DNA of 64,000 nucleotides. It comes from JBCDBD01 sp039184335 (lineage in GTDB: Bacteria; Bacteroidota; Bacteroidia; Flavobacteriales; Flavobacteriaceae). Location: positions 1-64,000 of the forward strand of contig JBCDBD010000013.1 in the NCBI GenBank assembly GCA_039184335.1, given 5' to 3'. Shown in pieces: positions 42,717 to 51,943 of this stretch (within the stretch, counting starts at the first letter, position 1; each line of letters starts with the position of its first letter). The notes below the pieces were generated by a model. That model was not told where the DNA came from. It ran no database searches and saw only the letters and a list, made by a program, of their open reading frames with translations. The position numbers and the translations under genes are program-made.

Positions 42717-44108
42717 ATGAGCAATTTCGATGTCATTGTTGTGGGAAGTGGCCCAGGAGGATATGTTACCGCTATTCGAGCTTCACAATTGGGATTAAAA
42801 ACCGCAATCGTTGAAAAGGAAAGCCTTGGTGGGGTTTGTCTGAATTGGGGCTGTATTCCCACAAAAGCACTCTTGAAATCTGCTCAAGTATTTGAATATT
42901 TAAGGCATGCAGAAGACTACGGCCTTAGTGCAAAGAAGGTAGAGCACGATTTCGATGCCGTTGTCAAACGTAGCCGAGGAGTAGCCGATGCCATGAGCAA
43001 GGGCGTTCAATTTTTGATGAAAAAAAATAAGATTGAAGTCTTGAACGGGTATGGAAAAATACAGCCAGGGAAGAGGGTTTTGGTCAAAGGTGAGCATGGT
43101 GACGCGGCAGAATATTCAGCAACACATATCATTATTGCCACTGGGGCCCGAAGTCGGGAGTTGCCCAGCTTGCCACAAGATGGAAAAAAGGTCATCGGCT
43201 ATCGTGAAGCGATGACCCTTGAAAAGCAGCCCAGGAAAATGATTGTTGTTGGCAGTGGTGCCATTGGTATTGAATTTGCTTATTTCTATAATTCCATGGG
43301 TACTGAGGTGACCGTAGTGGAGTACCTGCCAAATATAGTACCAGTCGAAGATGAAGAGGTTTCCAAGCAACTGGAACGGAGTTTCAAAAAATCAGGAATA
43401 AAAATAAAAACCTCAGCTGAAGTTACCCAAGTCGACACTGCGGGCGATGGTGTCAAGGCCACTGTAAAAACGGCAAAAGGTGAGGAAGTCTTAGAGGCTG
43501 ACATTGTACTTTCAGCAGTGGGCATAAAGGCCAACATCGAGGATATCGGCCTTGAAGATGTTGGCATTGCCATAGACCGAGACAAAATTTTGGTAAACGA
43601 TTATTACCAGACCAACATACCTGGCTATTATGCCATAGGTGATGTGACCCCTGGTCAGGCCTTGGCACATGTTGCCTCTGCTGAGGGCATTCTTTGTGTT
43701 GAAAAGATAGCAGGTATGCATGTTGAACCCTTGGATTATGGAAACATACCTGGCTGTACTTACTGCATGCCCGAAGTTGCCTCTGTAGGGCTTACCGAGA
43801 AACAGGCCAAAGAACAAGGATATGAGCTTAAAGTAGGCAAGTTCCCATTTTCTGCCAGTGGCAAAGCCAAAGCATCAGGTAATGCTGATGGTTTTGTAAA
43901 AGTAATCTTTGACGCCAAGTATGGAGAATGGTTAGGCTGCCATATGATAGGGGCAGGTGTGACCGACATGATCGCTGAGGCTGTTGTTGGGCGAAAATTG
44001 GAAACCACAGGACATGAAATCTTAAAGGCGGTACACCCACACCCCACCATGAGCGAAGCAGTAATGGAGGCCGTTGCTGACGCTTACGACGAAGTAATAC
44101 ACCTCTAA
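42717..44108 (+). CDS. lpdA: Dihydrolipoyl dehydrogenase
   Basis: 463 residues. It is the E3 subunit of the pyruvate and 2-oxoglutarate dehydrogenase complexes. FAD binds at VVGSGPGGYVT, the redox pair is C41 and C46 in GGVCLNWGCIPTK, NAD binds at VVGSGAIGIEF, and the active histidine is in HPHPTMSEAV near the end. The gene stands alone here; the E1 and E2 genes are not in the window. A full promoter lies just upstream. Confidence 0.97.
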   Translation: MSNFDVIVVGSGPGGYVTAIRASQLGLKTAIVEKESLGGVCLNWGCIPTKALLKSAQVFEYLRHAEDYGLSAKKVEHDFDAVVKRSRGVADAMSKGVQFLMKKNKIEVLNGYGKIQPGKRVLVKGEHGDAAEYSATHIIIATGARSRELPSLPQDGKKVIGYREAMTLEKQPRKMIVVGSGAIGIEFAYFYNSMGTEVTVVEYLPNIVPVEDEEVSKQLERSFKKSGIKIKTSAEVTQVDTAGDGVKATVKTAKGEEVLEADIVLSAVGIKANIEDIGLEDVGIAIDRDKILVNDYYQTNIPGYYAIGDVTPGQALAHVASAEGILCVEKIAGMHVEPLDYGNIPGCTYCMPEVASVGLTEKQAKEQGYELKVGKFPFSASGKAKASGNADGFVKVIFDAKYGEWLGCHMIGAGVTDMIAEAVVGRKLETTGHEILKAVHPHPTMSEAVMEAVADAYDEVIHL

Positions 44109-44121
44109 ACTTTGTCGCAAC

Positions 44122-44406
44122 GTGCTTAAGATTTTTAGGATAACCGCAATTCTTGAAGGTATTTCGTACCTATTGCTCTTTGGGCTTACCATGCCCCTAA
44201 AGTATTGGGGGGAACTACTTTGGCCCAATAAAATTGTAGGGTATGCCCACGGCATACTCTTTATCATTTATATATTGCTCATGGTCGTATTTTGTTGGAG
44301 CAAAAAATGGGGACTGAAAAGGTATATAGTGCTGTTTATAGCCTCATTGGTGCCTTTCGGGACATTTTATGCGGATAAAAAATACCTTAGGCCATTGTCT
44401 AATTAG
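44122..44406 (+). CDS. DUF3817 family membrane protein
   Basis: 94 residues starting at a GTG that gives MLKIFRITAILEGISYLLLF. Three hydrophobic helices and the KYWGELLWPNKIVGYAHGILF block are typical of DUF3817, a family of small membrane proteins of unknown role. It follows lpdA by 13 bases and overlaps the convergent sugar dehydrogenase gene by eight. Confidence 0.85.
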   Translation: MLKIFRITAILEGISYLLLFGLTMPLKYWGELLWPNKIVGYAHGILFIIYILLMVVFCWSKKWGLKRYIVLFIASLVPFGTFYADKKYLRPLSN

Positions 44407-45565
44407 CAATTTCTACCAGTTGGTAGATGTTTCCGTCAAAAGCGCATAGATATAGTTCGTTGTCTTGATCTGTTCCAAATGAGGAAATATTGAGGTTGGA
44501 ATCAACCAAAAACTGATTCATACCACCGTCGGTTTGCAAGGCCCATATACGACCTGAAACAAAATCGGCATAAATGTACCTTCCGATCAAAGAGGTCGTT
44601 ACAACGCCGCGATACACAACACCTCCCGTAACAGACCGGTCTCCATTGCTCTGGTCGTATTCATATATTGGTGCAATCAGACCTGTTGTGTCACAATCGC
44701 CGGTAAAACAATCAGTACCCTCAAAAAAATTCCACCCATAATTGCCCCCGCTGACAATGGTGTTGATTTCTTCGCGCTCATTCTGGCCTACGTCACCTGT
44801 CCATAATACACCTGTCACGCTGTCAAAGGCCATGCGCCATGGATTTCTTAATCCATACGCATAAATTTCATTCAAGGCACCCGAATCGTCTACAAATGGA
44901 TTATCTGTGGGTATACCATATTGAAGTCCAAAATCTACATTGTCAACATCAATTCGAAGAATCGTACCTAAAAGATTCCCTAAATTTTGTGCATTGCCCT
45001 GGGGATCTCCTCCTGACCCTCCATCACCAGAGGAAATATACAGGTACCCATCAGGGCCGAATGCCAACTGCCCTCCATTGTGATTGTTGAAAGGTTGTGG
45101 TATTTGCAACAAAACCTGTTCACTAGCTACATTGGCCGTATTTGAGCTTGGATCATCAACCGTAAACCTTGATATGACCGAAAGGGTTTCTGAAGGGTTG
45201 TAATTGATATAAAAATATCCGTTGGTTTCAAAATCGGGGTGAAAGGCAAGACCTAAAAGTCCTTGTTCATTGGCCGTAGTGGCAATGCTGCTACCAATAT
45301 CCAAAAAAACAGTGGTTTCAGCAATAGTGGCATCATTTTGAAAAACCTGTATTGTGCCTCCTTGCTCTACAACGAAAACCCTATCAGTGCCGTCATCTGG
45401 ACTTTGAAAATCAAGCGGTCTATCAAAAGAAAGGTTTGGAAAAGCATTGACAACGGCATATGCAACACTATCAGGATTATTATTTTCTTGGGTATCGTTA
45501 TCATCGTCACCACAGGAAAAAAGTATGAACAGATGGCAGCAGAGCAAAATTCGAGTAAGTTTCAT
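44399..45565 (-). CDS. PQQ-type glucose/sorbosone dehydrogenase lipoprotein
   Basis: 388 residues from the ATG at 45565, which gives a signal peptide with the lipobox LFSCGD; the open frame is longer upstream but has no signal. The beta-propeller blocks GGQLAFGPDGYLYISSGDG and YGLRNPWRMAFD are those of soluble glucose dehydrogenase (GSDH) proteins that bind pyrroloquinoline quinone. A periplasmic oxidation of sugar is likely, although many members of the family have unknown substrates and may not use PQQ. Confidence 0.9.
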   Translation of the reverse strand: MKLTRILLCCHLFILFSCGDDDNDTQENNNPDSVAYAVVNAFPNLSFDRPLDFQSPDDGTDRVFVVEQGGTIQVFQNDATIAETTVFLDIGSSIATTANEQGLLGLAFHPDFETNGYFYINYNPSETLSVISRFTVDDPSSNTANVASEQVLLQIPQPFNNHNGGQLAFGPDGYLYISSGDGGSGGDPQGNAQNLGNLLGTILRIDVDNVDFGLQYGIPTDNPFVDDSGALNEIYAYGLRNPWRMAFDSVTGVLWTGDVGQNEREEINTIVSGGNYGWNFFEGTDCFTGDCDTTGLIAPIYEYDQSNGDRSVTGGVVYRGVVTTSLIGRYIYADFVSGRIWALQTDGGMNQFLVDSNLNISSFGTDQDNELYLCAFDGNIYQLVEIAN

Positions 45566-45651
45566 AGGTAAATGGGGTTTCTTTAATATACGAAAATATA
45601 CTACAAAATATTGTGCCCAGATGTCATTTAACCATGGTAATGATCCCGTTA

Positions 45652-46068
45652 TCAAAAGATAAAACTCTGTATGGCCAAATCATAACTCTGTAATCCAAAG
45701 CCTAGAACCACCCCTTTTGCCCCAGAAGAAATATAGGATTGGTGCCTAAAGTCCTCACGTTTATATGTATTGGAAATATGAACCTCAACTACCGGTGTTT
45801 CAATGGCTTTTACCGCATCACCCAACCCGATGGAGGTGTGGGTATACGAAGCTGCATTCAACACAATACCGTCATAGTCAAACCCAACTTCTTGCAACTT
45901 ATCAATAAGTTCTCCTTCAATATTCGATTGAAAATATTCCAATTTTAAGGTCTTGAACCTTAGCTGCAATTCAGAAAAATACGCTTCGAATGTGGTATTG
46001 CCATAAACTTCAGGTTCCCGCTTTCCAAGTAGGTTCAAATTTGGGCCATTGATAATCATGATTTTCAT
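45652..46068 (-). CDS. aroQ: Type II 3-dehydroquinate dehydratase
   Basis: 138 residues. It is the third step of the shikimate pathway. The opening NGPNLNLLGKREPEVYG holds the catalytic tyrosine loop, then LNAASYTHTSIGLGDA and the histidine in VEVHISNTYKREDFRH. The gene ends 86 bases before the -strand sugar dehydrogenase start. An inverted repeat just upstream is the terminator of the next gene. Confidence 0.95.
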   Translation of the reverse strand: MKIMIINGPNLNLLGKREPEVYGNTTFEAYFSELQLRFKTLKLEYFQSNIEGELIDKLQEVGFDYDGIVLNAASYTHTSIGLGDAVKAIETPVVEVHISNTYKREDFRHQSYISSGAKGVVLGFGLQSYDLAIQSFIF

Positions 46069-46100
46069 ATGCTAAAAGTAGCAATAAAAAAAGTTCATAA

Positions 46101-46130
46101 AAACAAAGGGGAAGACAAATATCTTCCCCT
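46101..46130 (-). terminator. Terminator of the porin gene at 46155
   Basis: On the minus strand GGGGAAGA, a six-base loop and TCTTCCCC are followed by TTTGTTTTT. It lies about 25 bases after the gene's stop at 46155, between it and aroQ. Confidence 0.8.
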
Positions 46131-46154
46131 GTTTATGCGACCAATTGAATGATT

Positions 46155-46700
46155 TTAGTTGAACTTATACCCAATGCCCAATTGAAAGCCCTTTGTTTTT
46201 AATTCAGAACCAAATTGGTCTGTCAGATCAAGAATATCAGAAAGCCCAAAACTATACCGTGCATCAAAGAACAGCCCTAGCGGTAGGTCATATGCTGCCC
46301 CGACGTTCAATGAAAAATTAGTGGACTTTAAACCATCTGTTCCACCTTCGGCATCTACCAAAATTCCTAATTCAGGGCCAGCTTGTATGTTGAATCCTTC
46401 TACCACATAATATTTCAGCATAACAGGAAGATCGACATAAGTGATATCTGCATCGTCTGCACCTTCAATCGAATACAATGCTTCGGGCTGTAAGCGAAAT
46501 TTATCTGAAAGCTTGAAATCCACTAAGGCTCCCACATAAATGCTGGTAGCTCCATCAGGAGATCCACTTCCGAAGCCATCTGTAGATACTTTTAAGTTTG
46601 AAAAGTTGGCTCCAGCCTTAACACCGAACCTGGCCAACTGCGCATTTGATACTGCTATTGTACCTAACAATGCAATAGCGACAAAAAGAATTTTCTTCAT
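46155..46700 (-). CDS. Outer-membrane beta-barrel (porin family) protein
   Basis: 181 residues. Signal peptide KKILFVAIALLGTIAVSNAQ. Alternating hydrophobic strands (ARFGVKAGANFSNL, YVGALVDFKLSDKFRLQPEALYS, LGIGYKFN at the end) form a small eight-strand barrel of the PorT/OmpX type. No cargo or ligand is known. It has its own promoter and terminator. Confidence 0.88.
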   Translation of the reverse strand: MKKILFVAIALLGTIAVSNAQLARFGVKAGANFSNLKVSTDGFGSGSPDGATSIYVGALVDFKLSDKFRLQPEALYSIEGADDADITYVDLPVMLKYYVVEGFNIQAGPELGILVDAEGGTDGLKSTNFSLNVGAAYDLPLGLFFDARYSFGLSDILDLTDQFGSELKTKGFQLGIGYKFN

Positions 46701-46727
46701 GGTTTAACGTTTTAATTAAAGTGCTGA

Positions 46728-46756
46728 CAAACATAAACCAATTACATTTTAATCAA
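46728..46756 (-). promoter_or_regulatory. Promoter of the porin gene at 46155
   Basis: On the minus strand TTG (46756-46754), an 18-base spacer and TATGTTTG (46735-46728), close to the consensus. Confidence 0.65.
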
Positions 46757-46820
46757 GAACTCCTGTACAAAAATGTTGTCAACTGATTTTGTTTGTAGTT
46801 GATCTTAATTGTTTTGGGCA

Positions 46821-47366
46821 TCAAAAAAGAAAAAGCACGCCCAAAACCAATGTTTCAAAGGTACTATCATCTTCAATGGCAGTATAAGAAACATGTAATT
46901 CTGTATTTCCTGTAATATTGTAACCCACGACCGGTCTGTAATAAATACCTCCTTCGTTGCCGTCGTTGATCCCTATTGCATACCCCACATCGCCACCAAA
47001 TTTAAAATGGTAGGTAGGGTAATAACGTACAGATGCGGCCACTGGCAAAAATTGGGCATCTTCAAATTCTGTCTCAATGTTTACCAAATCCCCTTCCAAT
47101 TCAGTATCGAAGCCGACCACATTTCCTGAAAATGTTCCTGACTCCCCAAAAGCATTGGTAAATCCTGTCGCCAACCCAACGTCAAATGCTTTGGAAATAC
47201 CCCAGTGATAGACCAAGTCTAGGCCAATACTAAAACTATAGCCATCTGAAAAGTCGCCGACAACTGCCCCTGCATTGACACCTGCCCTAAAATTGGTTCT
47301 ATCGACCTGTGCCTGCAGTGAGATACCGGTACACAAAAAAATAACCGTGGCAATAATTGATTTCAT
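46821..47366 (-). CDS. Outer-membrane beta-barrel protein
   Basis: 181 residues from the ATG at 47366; a start ten codons upstream would disrupt the signal peptide SIIATVIFLCTGISLQAQ. Strands FRAGVNAGAVVGDFSDGYSF, GLDLVYHWGIS, KFGGDVGYAIGIND and the C-terminal VLGVLFLF suggest a small barrel like the neighbour but not clearly a duplicate. Function unknown. It is divergent from xerD. Confidence 0.82.
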   Translation of the reverse strand: MKSIIATVIFLCTGISLQAQVDRTNFRAGVNAGAVVGDFSDGYSFSIGLDLVYHWGISKAFDVGLATGFTNAFGESGTFSGNVVGFDTELEGDLVNIETEFEDAQFLPVAASVRYYPTYHFKFGGDVGYAIGINDGNEGGIYYRPVVGYNITGNTELHVSYTAIEDDSTFETLVLGVLFLF

Positions 47367-47501
47367 AAAAAGTCTAATGTTTGGTTTGATGCACACAAGC
47401 TCATCATCTTAAGCCTGAACTCATAATTTAAGTTGTAATTTCAAGAAAATGAGTGGTCAAACCTCGAATTAAGTATTTATCCATTCATGTATCTTTATGT
47501 T

Positions 47502-48398
47502 ATGAAATGGCTTCAGGCACAACAAGGGTATATCCATTATCTACAGATCGAAAGAGGGCTCTCTGAAAATTCAATACAAAACTATTCCCTAGACATTCAA
47601 AAGCTGATTTCTTACCTCAACGACCATGGTATCACCAAAGGTCCCATACAGATTGACAAAGAAACACTACAACATTTTGTCTATGAAACGGCAAAGACCA
47701 TCAATCCACGTTCTCAGGCTAGAATTATTTCAGGTCTGAGAGGATTCTTCAATTACCTGGTTTTTGAAGACTACCGTACCGACAATCCCTTAGATTTGAT
47801 CGAATCTCCAAAAATCGGAAGAAAACTGCCCGATACCCTCTCTATAGACGAAATCAATTCACTCATTGCTGCCATTGATCTGTCAAAGCCCCATGGTGAG
47901 CGAAACCGGGCAATCATAGAGACTTTGTATGGTTGCGGGTTGCGGGTATCTGAACTTATCAATCTCAGGCTATCTGACCTCTATTTCGATGAAGGTTTTA
48001 TTATGGTTACGGGCAAAGGTGACAAACAGCGATTTGTTCCCATCGGAAGAGTCACCAAAAAGTACGTCAATCTGTACCGCAATGAAGTTCGGATCCATCA
48101 AAATATTGTAGCTGGGCACGAAGATTTTGTTTTTCTAAACAGAAGGGGAAAGCAATTGACCCGGGCAATGATATTCACTATCATAAAACGTCTGACCGTT
48201 CACGCGGGAATTAAAAAAAGTATCAGTCCACACACCTTTCGACACTCTTTTGCGACCCATTTGTTGGAAAACGGAGCCAATCTAAGGGCAATTCAACAAA
48301 TGCTAGGCCACGAAAGCATTACAACCACTGAAGTGTATATGCATGTAAACCGGTCACATTTGGCCAAAGTGCTCCAAGAGTTTCATCCCAGAAAATAA
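47502..48398 (+). CDS. xerD: Tyrosine recombinase XerD
   Basis: 298 residues from the ATG at 47502 (MKWLQAQQGY); the ATG at 47487 adds five residues and cannot be excluded. It resolves chromosome dimers at dif with XerC. The catalytic residues are visible: arginine in LYGCGLRVSEL, histidine and arginine in HTFRHSFATHLLENG, histidine in MLGHESITTTEVY with the active tyrosine. The normal length and lack of flanking att-like repeats point to the housekeeping enzyme, not an integrase. Confidence 0.93.
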   Translation: MKWLQAQQGYIHYLQIERGLSENSIQNYSLDIQKLISYLNDHGITKGPIQIDKETLQHFVYETAKTINPRSQARIISGLRGFFNYLVFEDYRTDNPLDLIESPKIGRKLPDTLSIDEINSLIAAIDLSKPHGERNRAIIETLYGCGLRVSELINLRLSDLYFDEGFIMVTGKGDKQRFVPIGRVTKKYVNLYRNEVRIHQNIVAGHEDFVFLNRRGKQLTRAMIFTIIKRLTVHAGIKKSISPHTFRHSFATHLLENGANLRAIQQMLGHESITTTEVYMHVNRSHLAKVLQEFHPRK

Positions 48399-48409
48399 TG
48401 CATTCCAAA

Positions 48410-49693
48410 TCAATTAGGTAGTTCTTTCTTGAAAGGGCGTATGATCAAACGGGCTTCACGGTCAAATTTAACATAGTTATAGACCCAGTTGATGAAAACC
48501 ACCACACGGTTTCGAAAGCCGATAAGAAAATAAAGATGAACGAACATCCATACAAACCAGGCAAAAACCCCCTGAAACTTGAATTGTGGTAAATCGACAA
48601 CGGCCTTGTTTCTACCGATGGTCGCCATATTGCCCTTATCGCGATAAACAAAGGGCCTTAAAGGTTTATCATCTAAAATTCGCACCATATTCCCTGCTAG
48701 GTTTTCTCCCTGTTGAATAGCTGGCTGTGCCATCATTGGATGACCTTGCGCAAAAGTTTCGGTTTCCATAAAGGCTACATCACCAATGGCGAAAATCGTG
48801 TCGAAACCTTGCACCTGATTAAAGGCATTGACCTTGATTCGATTTCCGTAACCAAGTAATTCCTTGGCATCTAAACCTTTAATTGATATGGCTTGTACCC
48901 CAGCTGCCCATATTAAGGTAGCAGTCTCAAACCGGGTTTCTTGATTCGTGGTCGCGATATGGCCATCATAATCTGTGACCCGAAGATCCTTCCAAACATG
49001 TACCCCAAGCTTTTCGAGAAAATCTTCAGCTTTTTTAGATGCAATATGGCTCATGGCAGGTAGAATACGGTCACTGCCCTGCACTAAGTTGATCTGTGCC
49101 CTTCGGGTATCCAAATCTGGATAATCTTTGGGCAAAATTCCCTTTTTGATCTCTGCCAATGCCCCAGCCAGCTCTACCCCTGTTGGTCCGCCCCCTACAA
49201 TAACAAAGTTCATCAGTGCATCACGCTGATGAAGGTCATCTGTGAGCAGTGCCTGTTCAAAGTTTTCCAAAATAAGGCTACGTAGATTCAGTGATTGGGG
49301 TATGGTCTTCATAGCCATGCTATTTTCTTGGATAGCACTGTTTCCAAAAAAGTTGGTCTTAGAACCGGTCGCTACGACCAAATAGTCAAATTTTAAATCC
49401 CCAATATTAGTATACAGTTTGTTGGCATTAGCGTCAATCGATAATACTTCGGCCAATCGAAAATAACAGTTGGGGTAATCTTGCAATACCTTACGAATAG
49501 GATAGGCAATTGAATCGGGTTCGAGACCACCTGTAGAAACCTGATATAAAAGAGGTTGAAAAGTATGATAGTTGTTCTTATCGAGCAAAACCACCTGGAC
49601 TTCTTTTTTTGATAATTTTTTTAGCAAAGATATGCCGCCAAAACCGCCACCAATAATGACTATTCGCGGAAAACTTGATTGTGGTATGTTCAT
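48410..49693 (-). CDS. ndh: Type II NADH:quinone oxidoreductase
   Basis: 427 residues. FAD binds at GGGFGGISLLKKL, NAD at VGGGPTGVELAGALAE, and the third dinucleotide-like segment is FAIGDVAFMET. A hydrophobic C-terminal stretch (FAWFVWMFVHLYFLIGF) holds it at the inner membrane, as expected for a NADH dehydrogenase that does not pump protons. It converges on xerD with 11 bases between. Confidence 0.92.
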   Translation of the reverse strand: MNIPQSSFPRIVIIGGGFGGISLLKKLSKKEVQVVLLDKNNYHTFQPLLYQVSTGGLEPDSIAYPIRKVLQDYPNCYFRLAEVLSIDANANKLYTNIGDLKFDYLVVATGSKTNFFGNSAIQENSMAMKTIPQSLNLRSLILENFEQALLTDDLHQRDALMNFVIVGGGPTGVELAGALAEIKKGILPKDYPDLDTRRAQINLVQGSDRILPAMSHIASKKAEDFLEKLGVHVWKDLRVTDYDGHIATTNQETRFETATLIWAAGVQAISIKGLDAKELLGYGNRIKVNAFNQVQGFDTIFAIGDVAFMETETFAQGHPMMAQPAIQQGENLAGNMVRILDDKPLRPFVYRDKGNMATIGRNKAVVDLPQFKFQGVFAWFVWMFVHLYFLIGFRNRVVVFINWVYNYVKFDREARLIIRPFKKELPN

Positions 49694-49782
49694 TTCAGTA
49701 TTTAAAGGTCAAATGTACATATTCCCTCTTAGTACCCATTTGATTAACTTGGTATATTATTCGTAAATACAAATTGCATATC

Positions 49783-49869
49783 ATGCATAAGATTCTTTTT
49801 TTACCATCTATTTGTTTTCTTCTCTTTGAAACTTATTGTACACATCAACAAAGCAACTTATTCAAATGA
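49783..49869 (+). CDS. Possible short secreted peptide gene
   Basis: An open frame of 28 codons begins with ATG and encodes MHKILFLPSICFLLFETYCT, a hydrophobic signal-like stretch, then HQQSNLFK. It lies in the 270-base gap between ndh and the ECF sigma gene, upstream of the latter. It may be chance; no other evidence for translation is visible. Confidence 0.25.
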   Translation: MHKILFLPSICFLLFETYCTHQQSNLFK

Positions 49870-49963
49870 TGGGGCTTCGGCATTATATTAGAGAAAGTAA
49901 CCTCCCCACTGTAACAAAAACCTCAGTTCATCTACTTATTGGCTGTACATTACCAACCCATCT

Positions 49964-50458
49964 GTGACCAAAGAACTGGAACATCGTTTTGTGACCGAAC
50001 TTGAGAACAATCAAAATATTGTTCATAAAGTGTGCAGTCTTTATACCAATGACAGGGATTCACATAAAGATCTGTTCCAAGAAATAACCATTCAATTATG
50101 GAAAGCGTATCCAAAATTTCGAGGTGATTCGAAGTTCAGTACCTGGATGTACCGTGTTGCATTGAACACGGCCATTACCTTGTACAGAAAATCAAAGCGA
50201 GATGTGAAAACACAGGATTATGACTCGGTTATTTTTAAAATCAAGGCCGATGAATATGATGATACCCAAGAACGCCAGCTAAAATTGATGTACAATGCGG
50301 TCAAGCAATTGGGCGATATTGAAAAGGCCTTGGTTTTTATGTATTTGGAAGACAAGGACTATACTGAAATTTCTGAAACACTTGGTATCAGTGAAGTCAA
50401 TGCTAGGGTCAAAATGAATCGTATAAAAAATAAACTAAGAACCATATTAAATCCTTGA
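49964..50458 (+). CDS. ECF-family RNA polymerase sigma factor
   Basis: 164 residues from a GTG. Region 2 is YTNDRDSHKDLFQEITIQLW with KFSTWMYRVALNTAI, and region 4 is LEDKDYTEISETLGISEVN. The next gene follows by seven bases and encodes a four-helix membrane protein, so the pair may form a sigma / membrane regulator unit unlike the one at 30730. The target genes are unknown. Confidence 0.9.
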   Translation: MTKELEHRFVTELENNQNIVHKVCSLYTNDRDSHKDLFQEITIQLWKAYPKFRGDSKFSTWMYRVALNTAITLYRKSKRDVKTQDYDSVIFKIKADEYDDTQERQLKLMYNAVKQLGDIEKALVFMYLEDKDYTEISETLGISEVNARVKMNRIKNKLRTILNP

Positions 50459-50465
50459 AAGCCTT

Positions 50466-51107
50466 ATGGATGAATTGGAACTCTTAAAAAAAGATTGGCA
50501 AAATAAGGAAGAACATCTTCCAAAACTTACCTATGATGAAATCTATAAGATGATTTGGAAAAAATCATCTTCACTGGTGAAGTGGATTTTCTATATCAGT
50601 ATCATAGAATTTGTTTTCTGGGCCGCCCTTAACATTGTCTTCAGTGATCCTGAATCAATGCAAGAATTGAAAGCAATGCATATTTACAACATTATGATGG
50701 TTTTGACCTTCATCAACTATGGAATAATCTTGTATTTTATCTATAAGTTTTACACGAACTATCGAAAAATTTCAATTACCGATTCTTCAAAAAAATTGAT
50801 GAAGACCATTCTCAGTGTAAAGACTACCGTAACGCAATACGTTTGGTTCAACCTCATTATTTTTGCGATTACCTTGATCATAAGCATATATGGAGCCTTG
50901 ATGTATGGGCCTGAAGGCAAAGAAATTGTAGATAGGGCCATGCAAGAAGGCAATGAAACCTCATTTTGGCTGTTTGTGATATTGGTTTCCGCATTGTTCA
51001 CTTCGATTTTACTGGTCTTGATATGGTTTTTTTATAAGCTTTTGTACGGAATTCTGTTAAAAAGGCTCAAAGCGAACTATAATGAGCTAAAAAGACTTGA
51101 GGTTTAA
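50466..51107 (+). CDS. Four-helix membrane protein, partner of the ECF sigma
   Basis: 213 residues. A charged N-terminal 35-residue segment (MDELELLKKDWQNKEEHLPK) is followed by four transmembrane helices (near 40-60, 75-95, 125-145, 170-195) and a basic tail. No family motif is recognised. Its position seven bases after a sigma gene suggests an anti-sigma role, not shown by sequence. It overlaps the convergent acyltransferase by four bases (TTAA). Confidence 0.78.
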   Translation: MDELELLKKDWQNKEEHLPKLTYDEIYKMIWKKSSSLVKWIFYISIIEFVFWAALNIVFSDPESMQELKAMHIYNIMMVLTFINYGIILYFIYKFYTNYRKISITDSSKKLMKTILSVKTTVTQYVWFNLIIFAITLIISIYGALMYGPEGKEIVDRAMQEGNETSFWLFVILVSALFTSILLVLIWFFYKLLYGILLKRLKANYNELKRLEV

Positions 51108-51907
51108 TAGCGCCACTGTCGCTGTTTGTTTTCTTCTTCATACGCAATCAGCTCGTCTTGTGGTATTACCTTTAAAAAAGACGGATGTTGTTCAATGGCG
51201 TATTCCAGCTTTTCGATAATGGCCGCTACCGATTCATTTTCATAGTCGATATCCAAAGGCTGTTTTATTTGCATTGATTGTAAAATGCCTTTCTTTTTGA
51301 TATAGAGTCCTTTTTTATCAAAAGATCTTCTGAATCCATCAATTACCACTGGTACCACAATGGGGCGGTATTTTTTTATGATATGCGCAGTACCCTTTCG
51401 CAAAGGTTTCCATGGTGTGGTCGTGCCTTGTGGAAAAGTGATTACCCAGCCATCATTAAGGGCGATGCCAATATTTGAGATATCGCTTAATTTCACCTGC
51501 CGTTTCACATCTTTGCCAGCAGCCCGCCATGTTCGCTCAATGCTAATAGATCCAGCATATGCCAAAACTTTGGTCAATAAGCTTTTTTTCATGGTCTCTT
51601 TGGCCGCGACGTAGTAAATATTCAATTTAGGATGCCATAGGTAGCTTAAATTTTTGATGCTGTCTTCACGGCCACTCAAACTGGCATTGAACACATGGAA
51701 CATAGCCACTACATCAGCAAAATATGTTTGATGGTTGCTTACGAACAGGACCTTGTTTTCGGGTAAATTTCGTATCACCTCGGATCCCTCTATTTCAAGT
51801 GTATTAAAACCCTTATACCGAGAATGTGTAATCATGCCCATACTACGGATAAGCCATTTCTTCAAAAACAGAATGTGTCCAAAAGGGTTCTCCTTAAAAA
51901 TTCCCAT
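51104..51907 (-). CDS. PlsC-like acyltransferase with an altered catalytic motif
   Basis: 267 residues. The fold is PlsC-like, but the usual HX4D is HX5D here (H59-QTYFA-D65 in VSNHQTYFADVV) and the EGTR block is PQGTTTPWK. I recall the same variant from other Flavobacteriaceae, so it is probably a branch and not a dead copy. The acceptor is unknown. It converges on the membrane protein gene at 50466 and lies 36 bases beyond the end of the NUDIX gene on the same strand. Confidence 0.8.
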   Translation of the reverse strand: MGIFKENPFGHILFLKKWLIRSMGMITHSRYKGFNTLEIEGSEVIRNLPENKVLFVSNHQTYFADVVAMFHVFNASLSGREDSIKNLSYLWHPKLNIYYVAAKETMKKSLLTKVLAYAGSISIERTWRAAGKDVKRQVKLSDISNIGIALNDGWVITFPQGTTTPWKPLRKGTAHIIKKYRPIVVPVVIDGFRRSFDKKGLYIKKKGILQSMQIKQPLDIDYENESVAAIIEKLEYAIEQHPSFLKVIPQDELIAYEEENKQRQWRY

Positions 51908-51943
51908 AGCTAAACTTGATATGCCTAAAATACAAAATAGGCA

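Noticed and set aside
47502..48398. xerD-like gene as an integrase of a mobile element
   Set aside because: Length and motifs match housekeeping XerD, and no repeats, att sites or cargo genes lie around it.
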